Assembly (NCBI GenBank): GCA_050942625.1
Contig: JBMNNS010000018.1
Coordinates: forward strand, 1-25,032
Length of the DNA stretch: 25,032 nucleotides
Origin: JBMNNS01 sp050942625
GTDB lineage: Bacteria > Bacillota > Dethiobacteria > DTU022 > UBA8154
Direction of reading: 5' to 3'
A model generated the notes under the pieces. That model had not been told where the DNA came from, made no database searches, and saw nothing but the letters and a program-made list of their open reading frames with translations. Made by a program: the position numbers and the translations under genes. Of this stretch, positions 1 to 8,030 are shown piece by piece (position 1 is the stretch's first letter; each line of letters opens with the position of its first letter).

Positions 1-1377
1 GCTGTTTAGTGAAGTAACGTTTTCCTGGAGTTCAGCAACACTTTTAGAGATCTCTTCCATCTGAGAAACGGCTTTTTCTACAGCTTCGTAGCCACCTTGG
101 GCTTTTTTGGAAACCTGAGTACCAAGTTTGTACATTTCATCGGAGCTTTCGCTTAAATTCTGGGCAGTGCCGGCAAATTCGTTGGCAGAAGCCGAAACTT
201 CTTCCAGGCCGGCATTCATTTCTTCAGATGACGAAGCCAGTGCTTCGCTGGATGCATGAACTTTGTCGGCCCCTTGTTTAACGGTAAAAAACATTTCCTT
301 TAAGGACTTCTGCATGCGGTCAAAACTTTTGGCCATACTACCAATTTCATCTTTCCTATTGAGCGCGTGATCGGGCACCACAGCAGAAAAATCTCCGTCT
401 GCCATGATATTAGCAAACTGCTCGGCTTCTTCGATAATAGCAAAACTCTTACGCCCCATCCATAAAGAAAATACTGCCCCCAAAACAATGGTTCCCAGGG
501 ATAGGGCCAAGATTATGTTTCTTAATTTTATTGATCCAGCCAGAATCTCATCTTTGAAAGAGTCTATGGCCAGGCTCCACCCGGTATCACCTATGGGATG
601 GTAACCTATCACCCTGTTTTCCCCTTCGAAGCGATATTCCTCAATGTTGTGCTTCTGGGCTACCATATTCTCTATCACCTGTGCCAATCCTTTATATTCA
701 GGGTTGTTTTTCGCCAATTCACGAAAATCAACTTGGTTGTAAATATAATCTTTGTTATCATGGGCTATAATAAGCCCCTGCGAATTAACAATAAGGGCAT
801 ATCCTCTTTCTCCAAATCCCATTTCATCGGTTAAACTGCTTAAAAAGTTGGCATCCCTGTCTCCAATTAGAACACCGTATATTGTATCACCTTCATGGAT
901 AGGGTTTACATACGGTACAGTAAACGAACCGTCTTCACGGTTAAAGATAGGGTCGCCAACGCATGTCTCTCCTCTTAAGGCCCTCTGGAAGTACTCCCTG
1001 TCACTAATATTTATTTTTTGATTATTGGAAAGGGTCATGTTTCCTTCAGTATCTACAATACCCATGTTCCGGAATTCAGTTACTTCCATTTCTGAACGAA
1101 GAATGGCGAGTTTCTCGTCTATTTCCACCTCAGGAGAAGCTATGGTATCAAAATGACCTATTATTTCCATAATATCGAGTTCTTTTTCAATATCAGCCAT
1201 AATGTTGTCCGCACATTGCTTTGAAAAATTTAGCAATGCTTGTTCTACCTCGTTTAAAATTGCATTCGCAGACATTTTGTAAGATACTATTCCTACCACA
1301 GTACAAACCACCAAAAGAATAATAATGACAAATGTTGTAATTCGTTGACCCATGCTATTAAACTCAATTTTAGGCAT
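1..1377 (-). CDS. Methyl-accepting chemotaxis protein, 3' end beyond window
   Basis: I translated the minus strand from ATG 1377-1375 and it stays open for 459 codons to base 1, so the gene runs off the left edge. An N-terminal membrane segment lies at about residues 14-33. An extracytoplasmic region at about 35-280 reads as a double CACHE sensor (motifs REYFQRAL, PYVNPI, GVLIGDRD). A second membrane segment is at about 283-305, then a HAMP-like linker (RKDEIGSMAKSFDRM near 342-356) and the start of a methyl-accepting signalling coiled coil rich in Ala/Ser/Glu (SSEEMNAGLEEVSASANEFA near 380-399). It should sense an external small molecule and signal to CheA/CheW. The CheA-contact hairpin tip is not in the window. 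AAAGGAG lies about 11 nt before the ATG, a rather long spacing. A sigma-D promoter precedes the gene. The ligand cannot be predicted. Confidence 0.93.
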   Translation of the reverse strand, partial: MPKIEFNSMGQRITTFVIIILLVVCTVVGIVSYKMSANAILNEVEQALLNFSKQCADNIMADIEKELDIMEIIGHFDTIASPEVEIDEKLAILRSEMEVTEFRNMGIVDTEGNMTLSNNQKINISDREYFQRALRGETCVGDPIFNREDGSFTVPYVNPIHEGDTIYGVLIGDRDANFLSSLTDEMGFGERGYALIVNSQGLIIAHDNKDYIYNQVDFRELAKNNPEYKGLAQVIENMVAQKHNIEEYRFEGENRVIGYHPIGDTGWSLAIDSFKDEILAGSIKLRNIILALSLGTIVLGAVFSLWMGRKSFAIIEEAEQFANIMADGDFSAVVPDHALNRKDEIGSMAKSFDRMQKSLKEMFFTVKQGADKVHASSEALASSSEEMNAGLEEVSASANEFAGTAQNLSESSDEMYKLGTQVSKKAQGGYEAVEKAVSQMEEISKSVAELQENVTSLNS

Positions 1378-1422
1378 TTTGTTCTTAGCTCCTTTACTAT
1401 AATTCCATTGCTTGTTTTGTAT

Positions 1423-1449
1423 TTATCGGCAAAACGTAAAAAAAATTAA
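1423..1449 (-). promoter_or_regulatory. Sigma-D (sigma-28/FliA) promoter of the chemoreceptor
   Basis: On the minus strand GCCGATAA (1430-1423) matches the sigma-28 -10 element exactly. It lies 11 nt downstream of TTAATTTT (1449-1442), which matches 6 of 8 bases of the TAAAGTTT -35. Transcription would start near 1416, leaving a leader of about 40 nt before the ATG at 1377. The rest of the 280-bp gap 1378-1657 is AT-rich and shows no other gene. Confidence 0.78.
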
Positions 1450-1657
1450 CATTTTTAGAGCTAAAACAAAAATTATTTTCCACAAATTTTTCGGGAAAAA
1501 ACGCTACTGCAAGAGTTGGCTATTTTTTACCAGATAACGTCCACTTTATACATAGAAAAAAAGTGATCCATCGTTATTATTGAAACTATGTTTTTATATT
1601 TCTTTTTTAGGAAAAAAAAGGCTTGATTTTAGTTAGTTTGTCTCTGACACCCCTCAC

Positions 1658-2596
1658 CTACAAAATCGGTGGCCGGGGGTTATGCAGGCAGAGTTCGACA
1701 AGATCCTTTATCCGGGCGGTTCCGGCGCACATGACGCTGTCGGCCCCTCCCCAGTATAGTTTGAGAGTGCCATCATCCTCGGCCACTGCCCCGCAGGTAA
1801 AGACCACATTGTGCACATAGCCGGTAACTTCCCAGGGATCTTCAGGCTGAAGAATCCAGTCGTCGGCCACCCCCAACAACTTGGAAGGATCCTGCAGATC
1901 GTGCAGGGCTACGCCCAGCCTGTAGATTGAGCCGTCCATAGTGGGAAAAACCCCATGGTAAATATGCAGCCAGCCCCAGCGGGTTTTCAGCGGGGTAGCA
2001 CCAGGGCCAATTTTCATTTCATCCCAGTGGTAGGGCAGCGGCTTCATTAGCAGGTGAGCCTCACCCCAGTGGAGCAGATCGGGAGAATAAGAAATCCAGA
2101 TGGACCAGGGCGTGATCTGTGTATGCGGCCTTTCCAATCGTACATAACGTCCTTCAAAGCGTTCTGGAAAGATGACAACATTGCGGTAATCTGCGGTGGT
2201 TATGAAGGCAAGGCGCTCCACTTTCTTGAAGTCCTTTGTTTTGGCCAGGGCTACCCTCACCCCCTGCCGGGAATAAGCACTGTAGGTCAACAAATATTCC
2301 CCTTCCAGGGGGCAGATACGCAAGTCTTCCACACCAAATTCTTCGTACGTGGCAAAAGGTTCTTCTGTGGCCGGCTCCAGGAACGGCTTCGGATCCACAA
2401 CAAAATTAAAACCGTCCTCGCTGCTAGCCAGGCCAATGATCGAGCGTCCGTTCAGGCGGTGAGAACGGAAAAGCATGATATAGCGATCCTGGTGCTTGAC
2501 TACCCCGGCGTTATGAACTGTCGCTACCGGATAGGGGACATTTTCTTTGGTCAGGATTGGATTGCCGGGGTACCTTTGAACAAGGGGCTTTTTCAT
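1658..2596 (-). CDS. GH130 family glycoside phosphorylase/hydrolase (mannoside-active)
   Basis: This 312-residue protein has the GH130 five-bladed propeller pattern: an N-terminal NPIL motif, HNAGVV near residue 29, GVEDLRI near 88-94 (its Asp is the family's candidate general acid), ERPHTQ near 155, WDEMKIGPGATPLKT near 191-205 followed by WGWLHIYHGV, and LYWGGADSVMCAGTA near the C-terminus. GH130 enzymes cleave beta-linked mannosides, usually by phosphorolysis to mannose 1-phosphate; some members are hydrolases. The RPH and IYHG residues are of the kind that bind phosphate in characterised phosphorylases, so a phosphorylase is favoured, but linkage and substrate are open. There is no signal peptide, so it is cytoplasmic. 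The start is supported by GGAGG 7 nt before ATG. It follows a GT4 glycosyltransferase by 134 bp, suggesting shared mannoside or glycan metabolism. Confidence 0.87.
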   Translation of the reverse strand: MKKPLVQRYPGNPILTKENVPYPVATVHNAGVVKHQDRYIMLFRSHRLNGRSIIGLASSEDGFNFVVDPKPFLEPATEEPFATYEEFGVEDLRICPLEGEYLLTYSAYSRQGVRVALAKTKDFKKVERLAFITTADYRNVVIFPERFEGRYVRLERPHTQITPWSIWISYSPDLLHWGEAHLLMKPLPYHWDEMKIGPGATPLKTRWGWLHIYHGVFPTMDGSIYRLGVALHDLQDPSKLLGVADDWILQPEDPWEVTGYVHNVVFTCGAVAEDDGTLKLYWGGADSVMCAGTARIKDLVELCLHNPRPPIL

Positions 2597-2730
2597 TTAA
2601 AAACCTCCATTAAGTAGTAAAATTAAAATTTGATACTGCTATAAAAGGAACATAATTAAAAAAAAACATCCTGGTCGGCCTAGATAATTCGTCCATCCCT
2701 ACAACGGGTAAGGGCTTTTTTATAGTGGTA

Positions 2731-3747
2731 TCATAATTTAGAATCTATTATACGCCGATAAACGTCCAGATAATCTTTGACCATCCTTTCTTTGGTAAAA
2801 CGCTTCTCCACAGTTTGGCGGCATAGCTGCCGGTCAAGCTCTCTTATTTTTTCTACCGCAGAGACAGCACTATCAATATCTGGGACTAGCAAACCGTTTA
2901 CCCCGTCTTCAATGATTTCCGGCATGCTGCCGCGCGGGAAAGCAATTACCGGCGTCCCGCAAGCCATGGATTCCACCACGGAAAGGCCGAAAGGTTCATT
3001 GAAATTAATGGGATGAAGAAGGGCATAAGCCCCCCCTAAGATTTTGTTGCGTTCCACAGGGCCTACACTGCCAATATAGATTATCTTTTCGCCGTCCAGG
3101 TATGGTTTGACTTCCTGTTCATAGTAGGTGCTGTCCTGAATAATACCCGCCAGGATAAGTTTCATACCGGTGCGCTCTGCAATTTTAATCGCTTCCCTGG
3201 CTCCTTTGTCATGGTGAATCCTTCCGAAAAAGAGAAGATAATCACCCGGTTCAGGGTTGAAGGTAAAATTCTCAAGGTCTATACCGTGGTAAACCGTAGC
3301 AATATAATCCAATTCGGGCGAACGATCGGCATCGCTGATCGAAACATAGAAGACACGTCCATTATATTTTTTGTAGACCGGCAGGATACGGGGCGAAGAA
3401 AAGCCATGGATGGTAGTAACGATGGGGGTATTGACAAGGCCGCTGTAACTCAGTGGCAGAAAATCAAAATTGTTGTGGATGAGATCAAACTCCCCTGCAG
3501 ACTCAAAGACCTCGGCAATATGCAAACATTCCCAAACTTTGGGATCCAGGCTGTGATCTTCCTCATAGCCACGGGGGCAGATAGCCCTCAGCGTTCCTTT
3601 CGTCAAGGAATCTGCTGTGGCAAAAAGGGTAACATCCACCCCCCTTTCCACCAGTCCTTCGGTAAGTAAAGAAACAACTCTCTCCCAGGGCCCGTAGTGT
3701 AAAGGAGGCGTTCTCCAGGCAATAGGCCCAAGCATAGCAATTCGCAT
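2731..3747 (-). CDS. GT4 family glycosyltransferase
   Basis: This 338-residue protein has the GT-B fold layout of family GT4: an N-terminal acceptor domain beginning MRIAMLGPIAWRTPP with a GPWE motif, an inter-domain segment YHGIDLENF near 168, the start of the nucleotide-sugar domain LLFFGRIHHDKG near 186-197, and the EX7E motif in NEPFGLSVVE followed by SMACGTPVIAF and GVNGLLV. It is a retaining transferase using a nucleotide-activated sugar. It has no signal peptide or membrane segment, so it is cytoplasmic. AAAGGAG lies 7 nt before ATG. It sits 37 nt after recQ and upstream of the GH130 gene on the same strand. GT4 plus GH130 hints at synthesis and turnover of one glycoside, possibly mannose-based, but donor and acceptor cannot be read from sequence. 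Confidence 0.9.
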   Translation of the reverse strand: MRIAMLGPIAWRTPPLHYGPWERVVSLLTEGLVERGVDVTLFATADSLTKGTLRAICPRGYEEDHSLDPKVWECLHIAEVFESAGEFDLIHNNFDFLPLSYSGLVNTPIVTTIHGFSSPRILPVYKKYNGRVFYVSISDADRSPELDYIATVYHGIDLENFTFNPEPGDYLLFFGRIHHDKGAREAIKIAERTGMKLILAGIIQDSTYYEQEVKPYLDGEKIIYIGSVGPVERNKILGGAYALLHPINFNEPFGLSVVESMACGTPVIAFPRGSMPEIIEDGVNGLLVPDIDSAVSAVEKIRELDRQLCRQTVEKRFTKERMVKDYLDVYRRIIDSKL

Positions 3748-3777
3748 TTATACACTCCTTTATTCAAGTTATTAATT

Positions 3778-3803
3778 ATTACTATTAAAAATTACTATTA
3801 AAA
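3778..3803. repeat. 13-bp perfect tandem duplication at the recQ stop codon
   Basis: ATTACTATTAAAA occurs twice back to back (3778-3790 and 3791-3803). It covers the last codons and stop of recQ (stop at 3785). Removing one copy would still give a stop and shorten RecQ by one residue, so the effect is neutral. It resembles a replication-slippage duplication. Confidence 0.85.
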
Positions 3804-5563
3804 AGATGTTCTCTGATCACCTGCAAAAATTCTTCTCCAAAGCTCTCCATTTTTACCTGGCCTACCCCCTTGACTTTCAGCATAGCATCTTTGTCCGGGG
3901 GAAGCCATTTGCAAAACTCATTCAGGGTGCTATCCGGAAAAATAATATAAGGTGGCACCCCTTCCCGCTCAGCTATAGTTTTGCGTAACCGGCGCAACTT
4001 TTCAAATAACAGATCACTTTTGGGGGCTTCCCTTTTTTTAGGCCGCCTCTGCCAGACTTTTTCATTGCCCTTTAGCACTGCTACAGCCTTTTGTCCCAAT
4101 TTTACCACCGGGTAATCTATCCCTACCAGAGACAGGTAACCTTCGGCAGTTAGAAGGTTAATCAGATCCTTAATTTCTTGCAGCGTATATTCGTTCATTA
4201 TCCCATATGTAGATAGTTTATCAAAACCAAACTGCAGTACCTTCTTGTTTTTGGAACCTTTTAATATTTCTGCAACCAACCCCGCTCCATAACGTCCTTT
4301 CACCCGTACCACGCAGGAAAGGATCTTTTGTGCCTCCACGGTAATGTCATTCATTTCATAGTCATCACTACAGTTACTACAACGGTTGCACTTTTCCGGC
4401 AGATCGTCTTCTTCAAAATATTCCAGGATATAGCGGCGCAAACACCTTATCGTGTGACAGTAATCAATCATTTTCTGTAACTTGTAATATTCATTCTTCT
4501 TGCGGCGTGGAGAATAAACGGTTTCTTCGATCATAAATTTCTGCAATAAAACATCCTGGGCACCAAACAGTATAATGCATTCCCCTGGATCGCCATCGCG
4601 TCCAGCCCTTCCAGCCTCCTGGTAATATGCTTCCATATTCTTTGGCATATTATAATGAAGAACATAGCGGACGTTGGATTTATCGATCCCCATGCCAAAG
4701 GCATTGGTAGCTACCATGACCAATGCTTCATCGTGGATAAAAGCCTCCTGACTTTCTTTCCTTTCCTGATCGCCCATACCGGCATGGTATTTTCTACAGG
4801 GATAACCCTTTTCTTGCAACAGCTCAAAAACATTATCCACTTCCCGGCGTGTAGCTGCATAAATAATGCCGGACTTTTCCCTGTTATTATGAACATAATC
4901 CAGGACAAAATCCTTTTTATTTTCCCCGCGGACTACTCCAAAAAAAAGATTCTGCCGATCAAAGCCGCTCACAAAAACCTGAGGGGCCTGAAAACCAAGG
5001 AGGTTAATAATGTCGTCGCGTATTTCACCCGTTGCCGTTGCCGTAAAAGCACCCAACACCGGCCTCTGCTGCAAACCGTCAATAAAATAGGCAATTTTTC
5101 TATAACTGGGCCGAAAGTCGTGGCCCCATTGTGAAATACAGTGGGCTTCATCGACCGCTACAAAGGAAACATTCAAAGATTTGGCCATTTCCTCAAAATC
5201 GGGCAGTTCCAACCTTTCTGGTGCCACATAAACAAGTTTAAATTTTCCCTGTTCGGCGAGCTTTAACCTTCTAGAAACCTCCACACGGCGCAAGGAACTA
5301 TTAATAAAAGTCGCCGGGATGCCAGAGGCGGCCATGCCGTCAACCTGATCCTTCATCAAGGCAATCAGCGGCGAAATAACTAACGTGACTCCCGCAAAGA
5401 GCATGGAAGGGATCTGGTAACAAAGCGACTTTCCCGCCCCTGTGGGCATAATAGCCAGAGTATCGCTGCCCTTCAATAAACTGTCAATCACCCTGGCCTG
5501 TCCGCTCCTGAAGGTGGAATAACCAAAATATTGTTGAAGCAGTTCCTCCGCCTTCCTAATCAT
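3785..5563 (-). CDS. recQ: ATP-dependent DNA helicase RecQ
   Basis: This 592-residue superfamily 2 helicase unwinds DNA 3'-5' in recombination and fork repair. It shows Walker A MPTGAGKS (39-46), DEAH box (138-141) followed by the RecQ aromatic-rich loop CISQWGHDFRPSY, TATAT (motif III, about 174-178), motif VI QEAGRAGRDGDP (315-326), the RecQ-Ct zinc site (C374, C392, C395, C398), a winged-helix region, and a C-terminal HRDC domain (about 513-590). All domains of the standard about 600-residue bacterial RecQ are present. The ATG start overlaps the stop of the upstream DUF89 gene by 8 nt, pointing to translational coupling. There is no LexA box next to it. Confidence 0.97.
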   Translation of the reverse strand: MIRKAEELLQQYFGYSTFRSGQARVIDSLLKGSDTLAIMPTGAGKSLCYQIPSMLFAGVTLVISPLIALMKDQVDGMAASGIPATFINSSLRRVEVSRRLKLAEQGKFKLVYVAPERLELPDFEEMAKSLNVSFVAVDEAHCISQWGHDFRPSYRKIAYFIDGLQQRPVLGAFTATATGEIRDDIINLLGFQAPQVFVSGFDRQNLFFGVVRGENKKDFVLDYVHNNREKSGIIYAATRREVDNVFELLQEKGYPCRKYHAGMGDQERKESQEAFIHDEALVMVATNAFGMGIDKSNVRYVLHYNMPKNMEAYYQEAGRAGRDGDPGECIILFGAQDVLLQKFMIEETVYSPRRKKNEYYKLQKMIDYCHTIRCLRRYILEYFEEDDLPEKCNRCSNCSDDYEMNDITVEAQKILSCVVRVKGRYGAGLVAEILKGSKNKKVLQFGFDKLSTYGIMNEYTLQEIKDLINLLTAEGYLSLVGIDYPVVKLGQKAVAVLKGNEKVWQRRPKKREAPKSDLLFEKLRRLRKTIAEREGVPPYIIFPDSTLNEFCKWLPPDKDAMLKVKGVGQVKMESFGEEFLQVIREHLFNSNF

Positions 5564-6440
5564 CGGCCATCATCCTTGCTGGCTCATTGCGCACCAGCAC
5601 GGAATCGCCCAGCCCTACCTTTAAATGCCTTGCAATTACCGGACATTTGGCCTGCAACAAGAAAAAGGTTTTGTCACCGGCAAAGGGGGTTCCTTCCAGG
5701 GTTTCATAGTTAGCCTGACCCTTAGCCAAAACAACACCGGCTGAACCGATCAACGTAGTAAATTCCTCCCCACAACATTCTGGAACCACCCCCATGAAGT
5801 TGCTCCCCGTCGTCACTATTTTTGCCAAAAGATTCATCCCAACTTCTTCTGCATCCACCACAGTAGCGTCATTGAAAATGGGTCCGCCTTTGACAACATA
5901 GTAAAGGTCTGTGGTAAAGTTACGTAATTGGGCCATCAGTAAGACATCGAAAACGATCTCCCCGCTGTTGTCCCCAATCACAACCAGGGGGCCCCCCTTG
6001 TTCAAAAACTCCCTAAAATCTTCTATGTCGCTTCGTCGGAAGCCCCGTCCCAGTTCCTGGCGGATGCTTGCCTCCACATCAAAGTCCGGGTTGGTCCCAA
6101 TATCTATAACATTCCCAGCAACAGAAACCCTGAGGGCTGTTAGAAGCGGATCCTTATTAAAATGAATTATTTTTTCTAATCTGTTATAAAAAGTAAAAGC
6201 CTGCTGATTAAATTCAGATTTGGCCTTTTTGAAAGGATCCTTTTCCCCTAGCAAACGATAAGTTTCTAAAATAACCAGTGAAGAGTTTTCTGCCGGGGTT
6301 TTTGTGGGATCCAGCGCTGCTATTGTTGGGAGAAGAGCCTGAACCATAGCATAATGTTCTTCTTCCTTCACCCCCGCTGCCTTCAATGTTGTAATAATCT
6401 GTCTTATAAGACAGGGAACACAATCCACCGATGTCCTCAT
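5556..6440 (-). CDS. DUF89/ARMT1-like damage-control phosphatase family protein
   Basis: The chosen ATG at 6440 gives 294 residues starting MRTSVDCVPC, the usual DUF89 N-terminus, with GGAGG 10 nt upstream. An earlier in-frame ATG at 6521 would add 27 residues that do not look conserved. Visible motifs are CVPC (C7, C10), AGNVIDIG (about 108-115), GDNSGEIVFD (156-165), KGGPIFNDAT (184-193) with a following Asp at 196, GSNFMGV, and LAKGQANYETL near the C-terminus. These match the metal-dependent DUF89 fold, whose characterised members are phosphatases acting on damaged or excess phosphometabolites; the N-terminal CxxC marks the microbial subgroup. The substrate is unknown. The 3' end overlaps recQ by 8 nt, and the recQ/GT4/GH130 run follows. 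A sugar-phosphate substrate would fit the context, but that is inference. Confidence 0.88.
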   Translation of the reverse strand: MRTSVDCVPCLIRQIITTLKAAGVKEEEHYAMVQALLPTIAALDPTKTPAENSSLVILETYRLLGEKDPFKKAKSEFNQQAFTFYNRLEKIIHFNKDPLLTALRVSVAGNVIDIGTNPDFDVEASIRQELGRGFRRSDIEDFREFLNKGGPLVVIGDNSGEIVFDVLLMAQLRNFTTDLYYVVKGGPIFNDATVVDAEEVGMNLLAKIVTTGSNFMGVVPECCGEEFTTLIGSAGVVLAKGQANYETLEGTPFAGDKTFFLLQAKCPVIARHLKVGLGDSVLVRNEPARMMADD

Positions 6441-6554
6441 CCCCTGTGCACCTCCAGTTCGTAAAAACCCTGTTCCAATTCGTGATAAGTACGGCCTTCC
6501 ATAACCCCACTCCATTTTCATTATAACACATTGTCGCAGAACAAAACTGCCACT

Positions 6555-6582
6555 ATTATATCATCGACCGTAGGGTCAACAA
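6555..6582 (-). promoter_or_regulatory. Candidate promoter of the DUF89-recQ operon
   Basis: On the minus strand TTGTTG (6582-6577), a 16-nt spacer and a perfect TATAAT (6560-6555) lie about 115 nt upstream of the DUF89 start. The -35 is weak, and a second TATAAT closer to the gene lacks a -35. No riboswitch or operator was recognised in the leader. Confidence 0.4.
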
Positions 6583-6653
6583 GAAAGTTGGCGAAAGACA
6601 GCGGTTATAACGACTTTGGGCCGATGAAAATAGTGTATGATGGGGAGACAGTT

Positions 6654-6727
6654 CGAGACCACTGAAATAGTCTAGTTTTATAAAAACTATCGAGACCAGT
6701 GAAATAGTCTGGTTTTATAAAAACTAT
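6654..6727. repeat. 37-bp tandem duplication with internal hairpins
   Basis: Two adjacent 37-bp units (6654-6690 and 6691-6727) differ at only two positions. Each begins cgagacca(c/g)tgaaatagtct and ends with gttttataaaaactat, which contains the palindrome AGTTTT-ATA-AAAACT. The second unit also forms ACCAG/CTGGT around a 9-nt loop. The last unit overlaps the stop codon of the permease gene. A 14-nt match to the start of the unit recurs at 9455-9468. With only two units and no spacers this is not a CRISPR. It might act as a double-hairpin terminator for the permease. Confidence 0.85.
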
Positions 6728-7854
6728 TTTTTATTGTGTTCCTTATTTTTTATTGTCATCCTGATATTTTTATTGTCATCCTGATATTTTTGGGAACACA
6801 TGATATAGATAAAAACCCCACCCACCACTACCGCAGGGATAGCGCCTAAAAAGGCAATTACCGGTGGTAGAAACGATATGGCCAGTAGAATTATGCCGGC
6901 GGGAACAAGAGCAAAGCGTGAAGCACATCCGGTTGAGGCAATCACTCCCGGGCTTAGGGAAAAGCTGACCGGTCCAATTACCCCACCAAGCCCTGCCAGG
7001 ACGTTTAGTATGCCGGTTAGTGAAAGCCCCCTACTCACCCGCCCCGCCATACCCTCCGGTTTCAAGAGACCGCCTACAGAATAAATTGAACCCAGGTCGT
7101 TGATAGCCAGAGCCTGGAAACAAACCAGAAAAGAGAGGATGGCCCCCGGTTCAAAGCTCAGGTTAAAACCCGTTTTTAGTAAAAAGCCCGCTGTAATTGT
7201 ATCCTGAACGGCAGCCGCACTTGTAAACTCCTGGGGAAACAACAGGCAATATATGGCTGTTCCTCCTACCAGGGCCCACATGATCAGCGTTGACTTCCAA
7301 AAACCGGTTACATGCCTGCTAACTCCAAAGATGCCGAGCACAAAAGCCAGAACAAAACATATATTAACCGGGTATTGCCCCGGTGCAGCAGGGGGTGTAA
7401 TAAGATTGAGGATCATGGGGGAAAGGGTAAAGGCAACCATGATCAAAATGGTGGCTACAACCGGGGCGGTAAAAAGTTTTTTAAGATGGTTGAATAACCC
7501 CGCTACACTTAGCAAAAAAAGGACGAGACCCCCCAGGGCCATAGCGGTATAGACGGCACCAAACCCGCTTCCCCGGCCAGAAACGATCCCGATCAGGAGT
7601 ATTGTGGCCGGGCCTACCACCAGCGGCAGCCGGTGACCCCATAACAACTGAACCAAAAGGGAAATTCCAGTAATAAAAAACATTTTTTGAATATAGGTGA
7701 TCTGCCCTGCTGGTTCATTAAAATGCAAGCCGGCCACTATATTTCCCATAATCACCACAATAGGAACGATGATCGCCAGCCACTGCAAACCTAAAAAAAC
7801 CAGCTCGCTTAAAGGTGGTACCTCGTCCAACCCATATTTATATTTGACCTCCAT
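6724..7854 (-). CDS. NCS2 (SLC23) uracil/xanthine-type permease, C-terminally truncated
   Basis: This 376-residue, very hydrophobic protein matches nucleobase:cation symporters in its N-terminal region (DEVPP, FLGLQW, LLWGHRLPLVVGPATILL), its middle (ALAINDLGSIYSVGGLL) and the GPVSFSLSPGVIASTGCASR motif, where the usual Q/E-N pair of the family motif is replaced by S-P. Homology-like sequence ends at IPAVVVGGVFIYIMCSQ (residue 355). Family members continue for roughly 70-100 more residues with the last membrane segments; here there follow only 21 Lys/Asn/Asp-rich residues encoded by tandem repeats. The break at about 6790 is exactly where a 20-bp duplication begins. The protein is therefore probably defective, or at least strongly altered. 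The ribosome site is weak. It is divergent from the MATE gene. Confidence 0.82.
   Translation of the reverse strand: MEVKYKYGLDEVPPLSELVFLGLQWLAIIVPIVVIMGNIVAGLHFNEPAGQITYIQKMFFITGISLLVQLLWGHRLPLVVGPATILLIGIVSGRGSGFGAVYTAMALGGLVLFLLSVAGLFNHLKKLFTAPVVATILIMVAFTLSPMILNLITPPAAPGQYPVNICFVLAFVLGIFGVSRHVTGFWKSTLIMWALVGGTAIYCLLFPQEFTSAAAVQDTITAGFLLKTGFNLSFEPGAILSFLVCFQALAINDLGSIYSVGGLLKPEGMAGRVSRGLSLTGILNVLAGLGGVIGPVSFSLSPGVIASTGCASRFALVPAGIILLAISFLPPVIAFLGAIPAVVVGGVFIYIMCSQKYQDDNKNIRMTIKNKEHNKK
6751..6790. repeat. 20-bp perfect tandem duplication in the permease 3' end
   Basis: tattgtcatcctgatatttt is repeated exactly at 6751-6770 and 6771-6790. Because 20 is not a multiple of three it shifts the frame. 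With a single copy the permease would stop after CSQKYQDDNKK; with two copies it continues for 10 more residues, to 6724. The left part of the junction (6730-6750) carries further partial copies of the TTTTTTATTGT piece. Confidence 0.95.
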
Positions 7855-7940
7855 TTTATGCTAAAGTCATTCCTTTCCTAATGGTTTGTTATTCCCTTCG
7901 CCGCCACCTACTTTTTCTCCTTTTTCGAACGGTTGTCAGT

Positions 7941-7969
7941 TTGCGTACTATAAATATTAGCGCTATAAT
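7941..7969 (+). promoter_or_regulatory. Candidate promoter of the MATE gene
   Basis: TTGCGT (7941-7946), a 17-nt spacer and a perfect TATAAT (7964-7969) lie in the 7855-8030 divergent region, with AAGGAG at 8001-8006. The -35 matches only in TTG. No equally good minus-strand promoter for the permease was seen. Confidence 0.42.
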
Positions 7970-8030
7970 CAAATTAATCATAAAATAAAAAAGAACTGCA
8001 AAGGAGTTATCCATTATCAGCGAAAAAATA

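Noticed and set aside
2054..2617. Plus-strand open frame of 187 codons over the GH130 gene
   Set aside because: It is antisense to a clear GH130 protein and shows no domain or ribosome site.
2640..2725. Intrinsic terminator between the GT4 and GH130 genes
   Set aside because: T-runs are present, but only a 4-bp stem could be formed; support is too weak.
6654..6790. CRISPR array
   Set aside because: There are only two direct units in each repeat, no spacers and no cas genes.
7928..7939. Second LexA box (cgaac-ggtt-gtca) before the MATE gene
   Set aside because: Only one half-site matches; the GTTC arm is absent.
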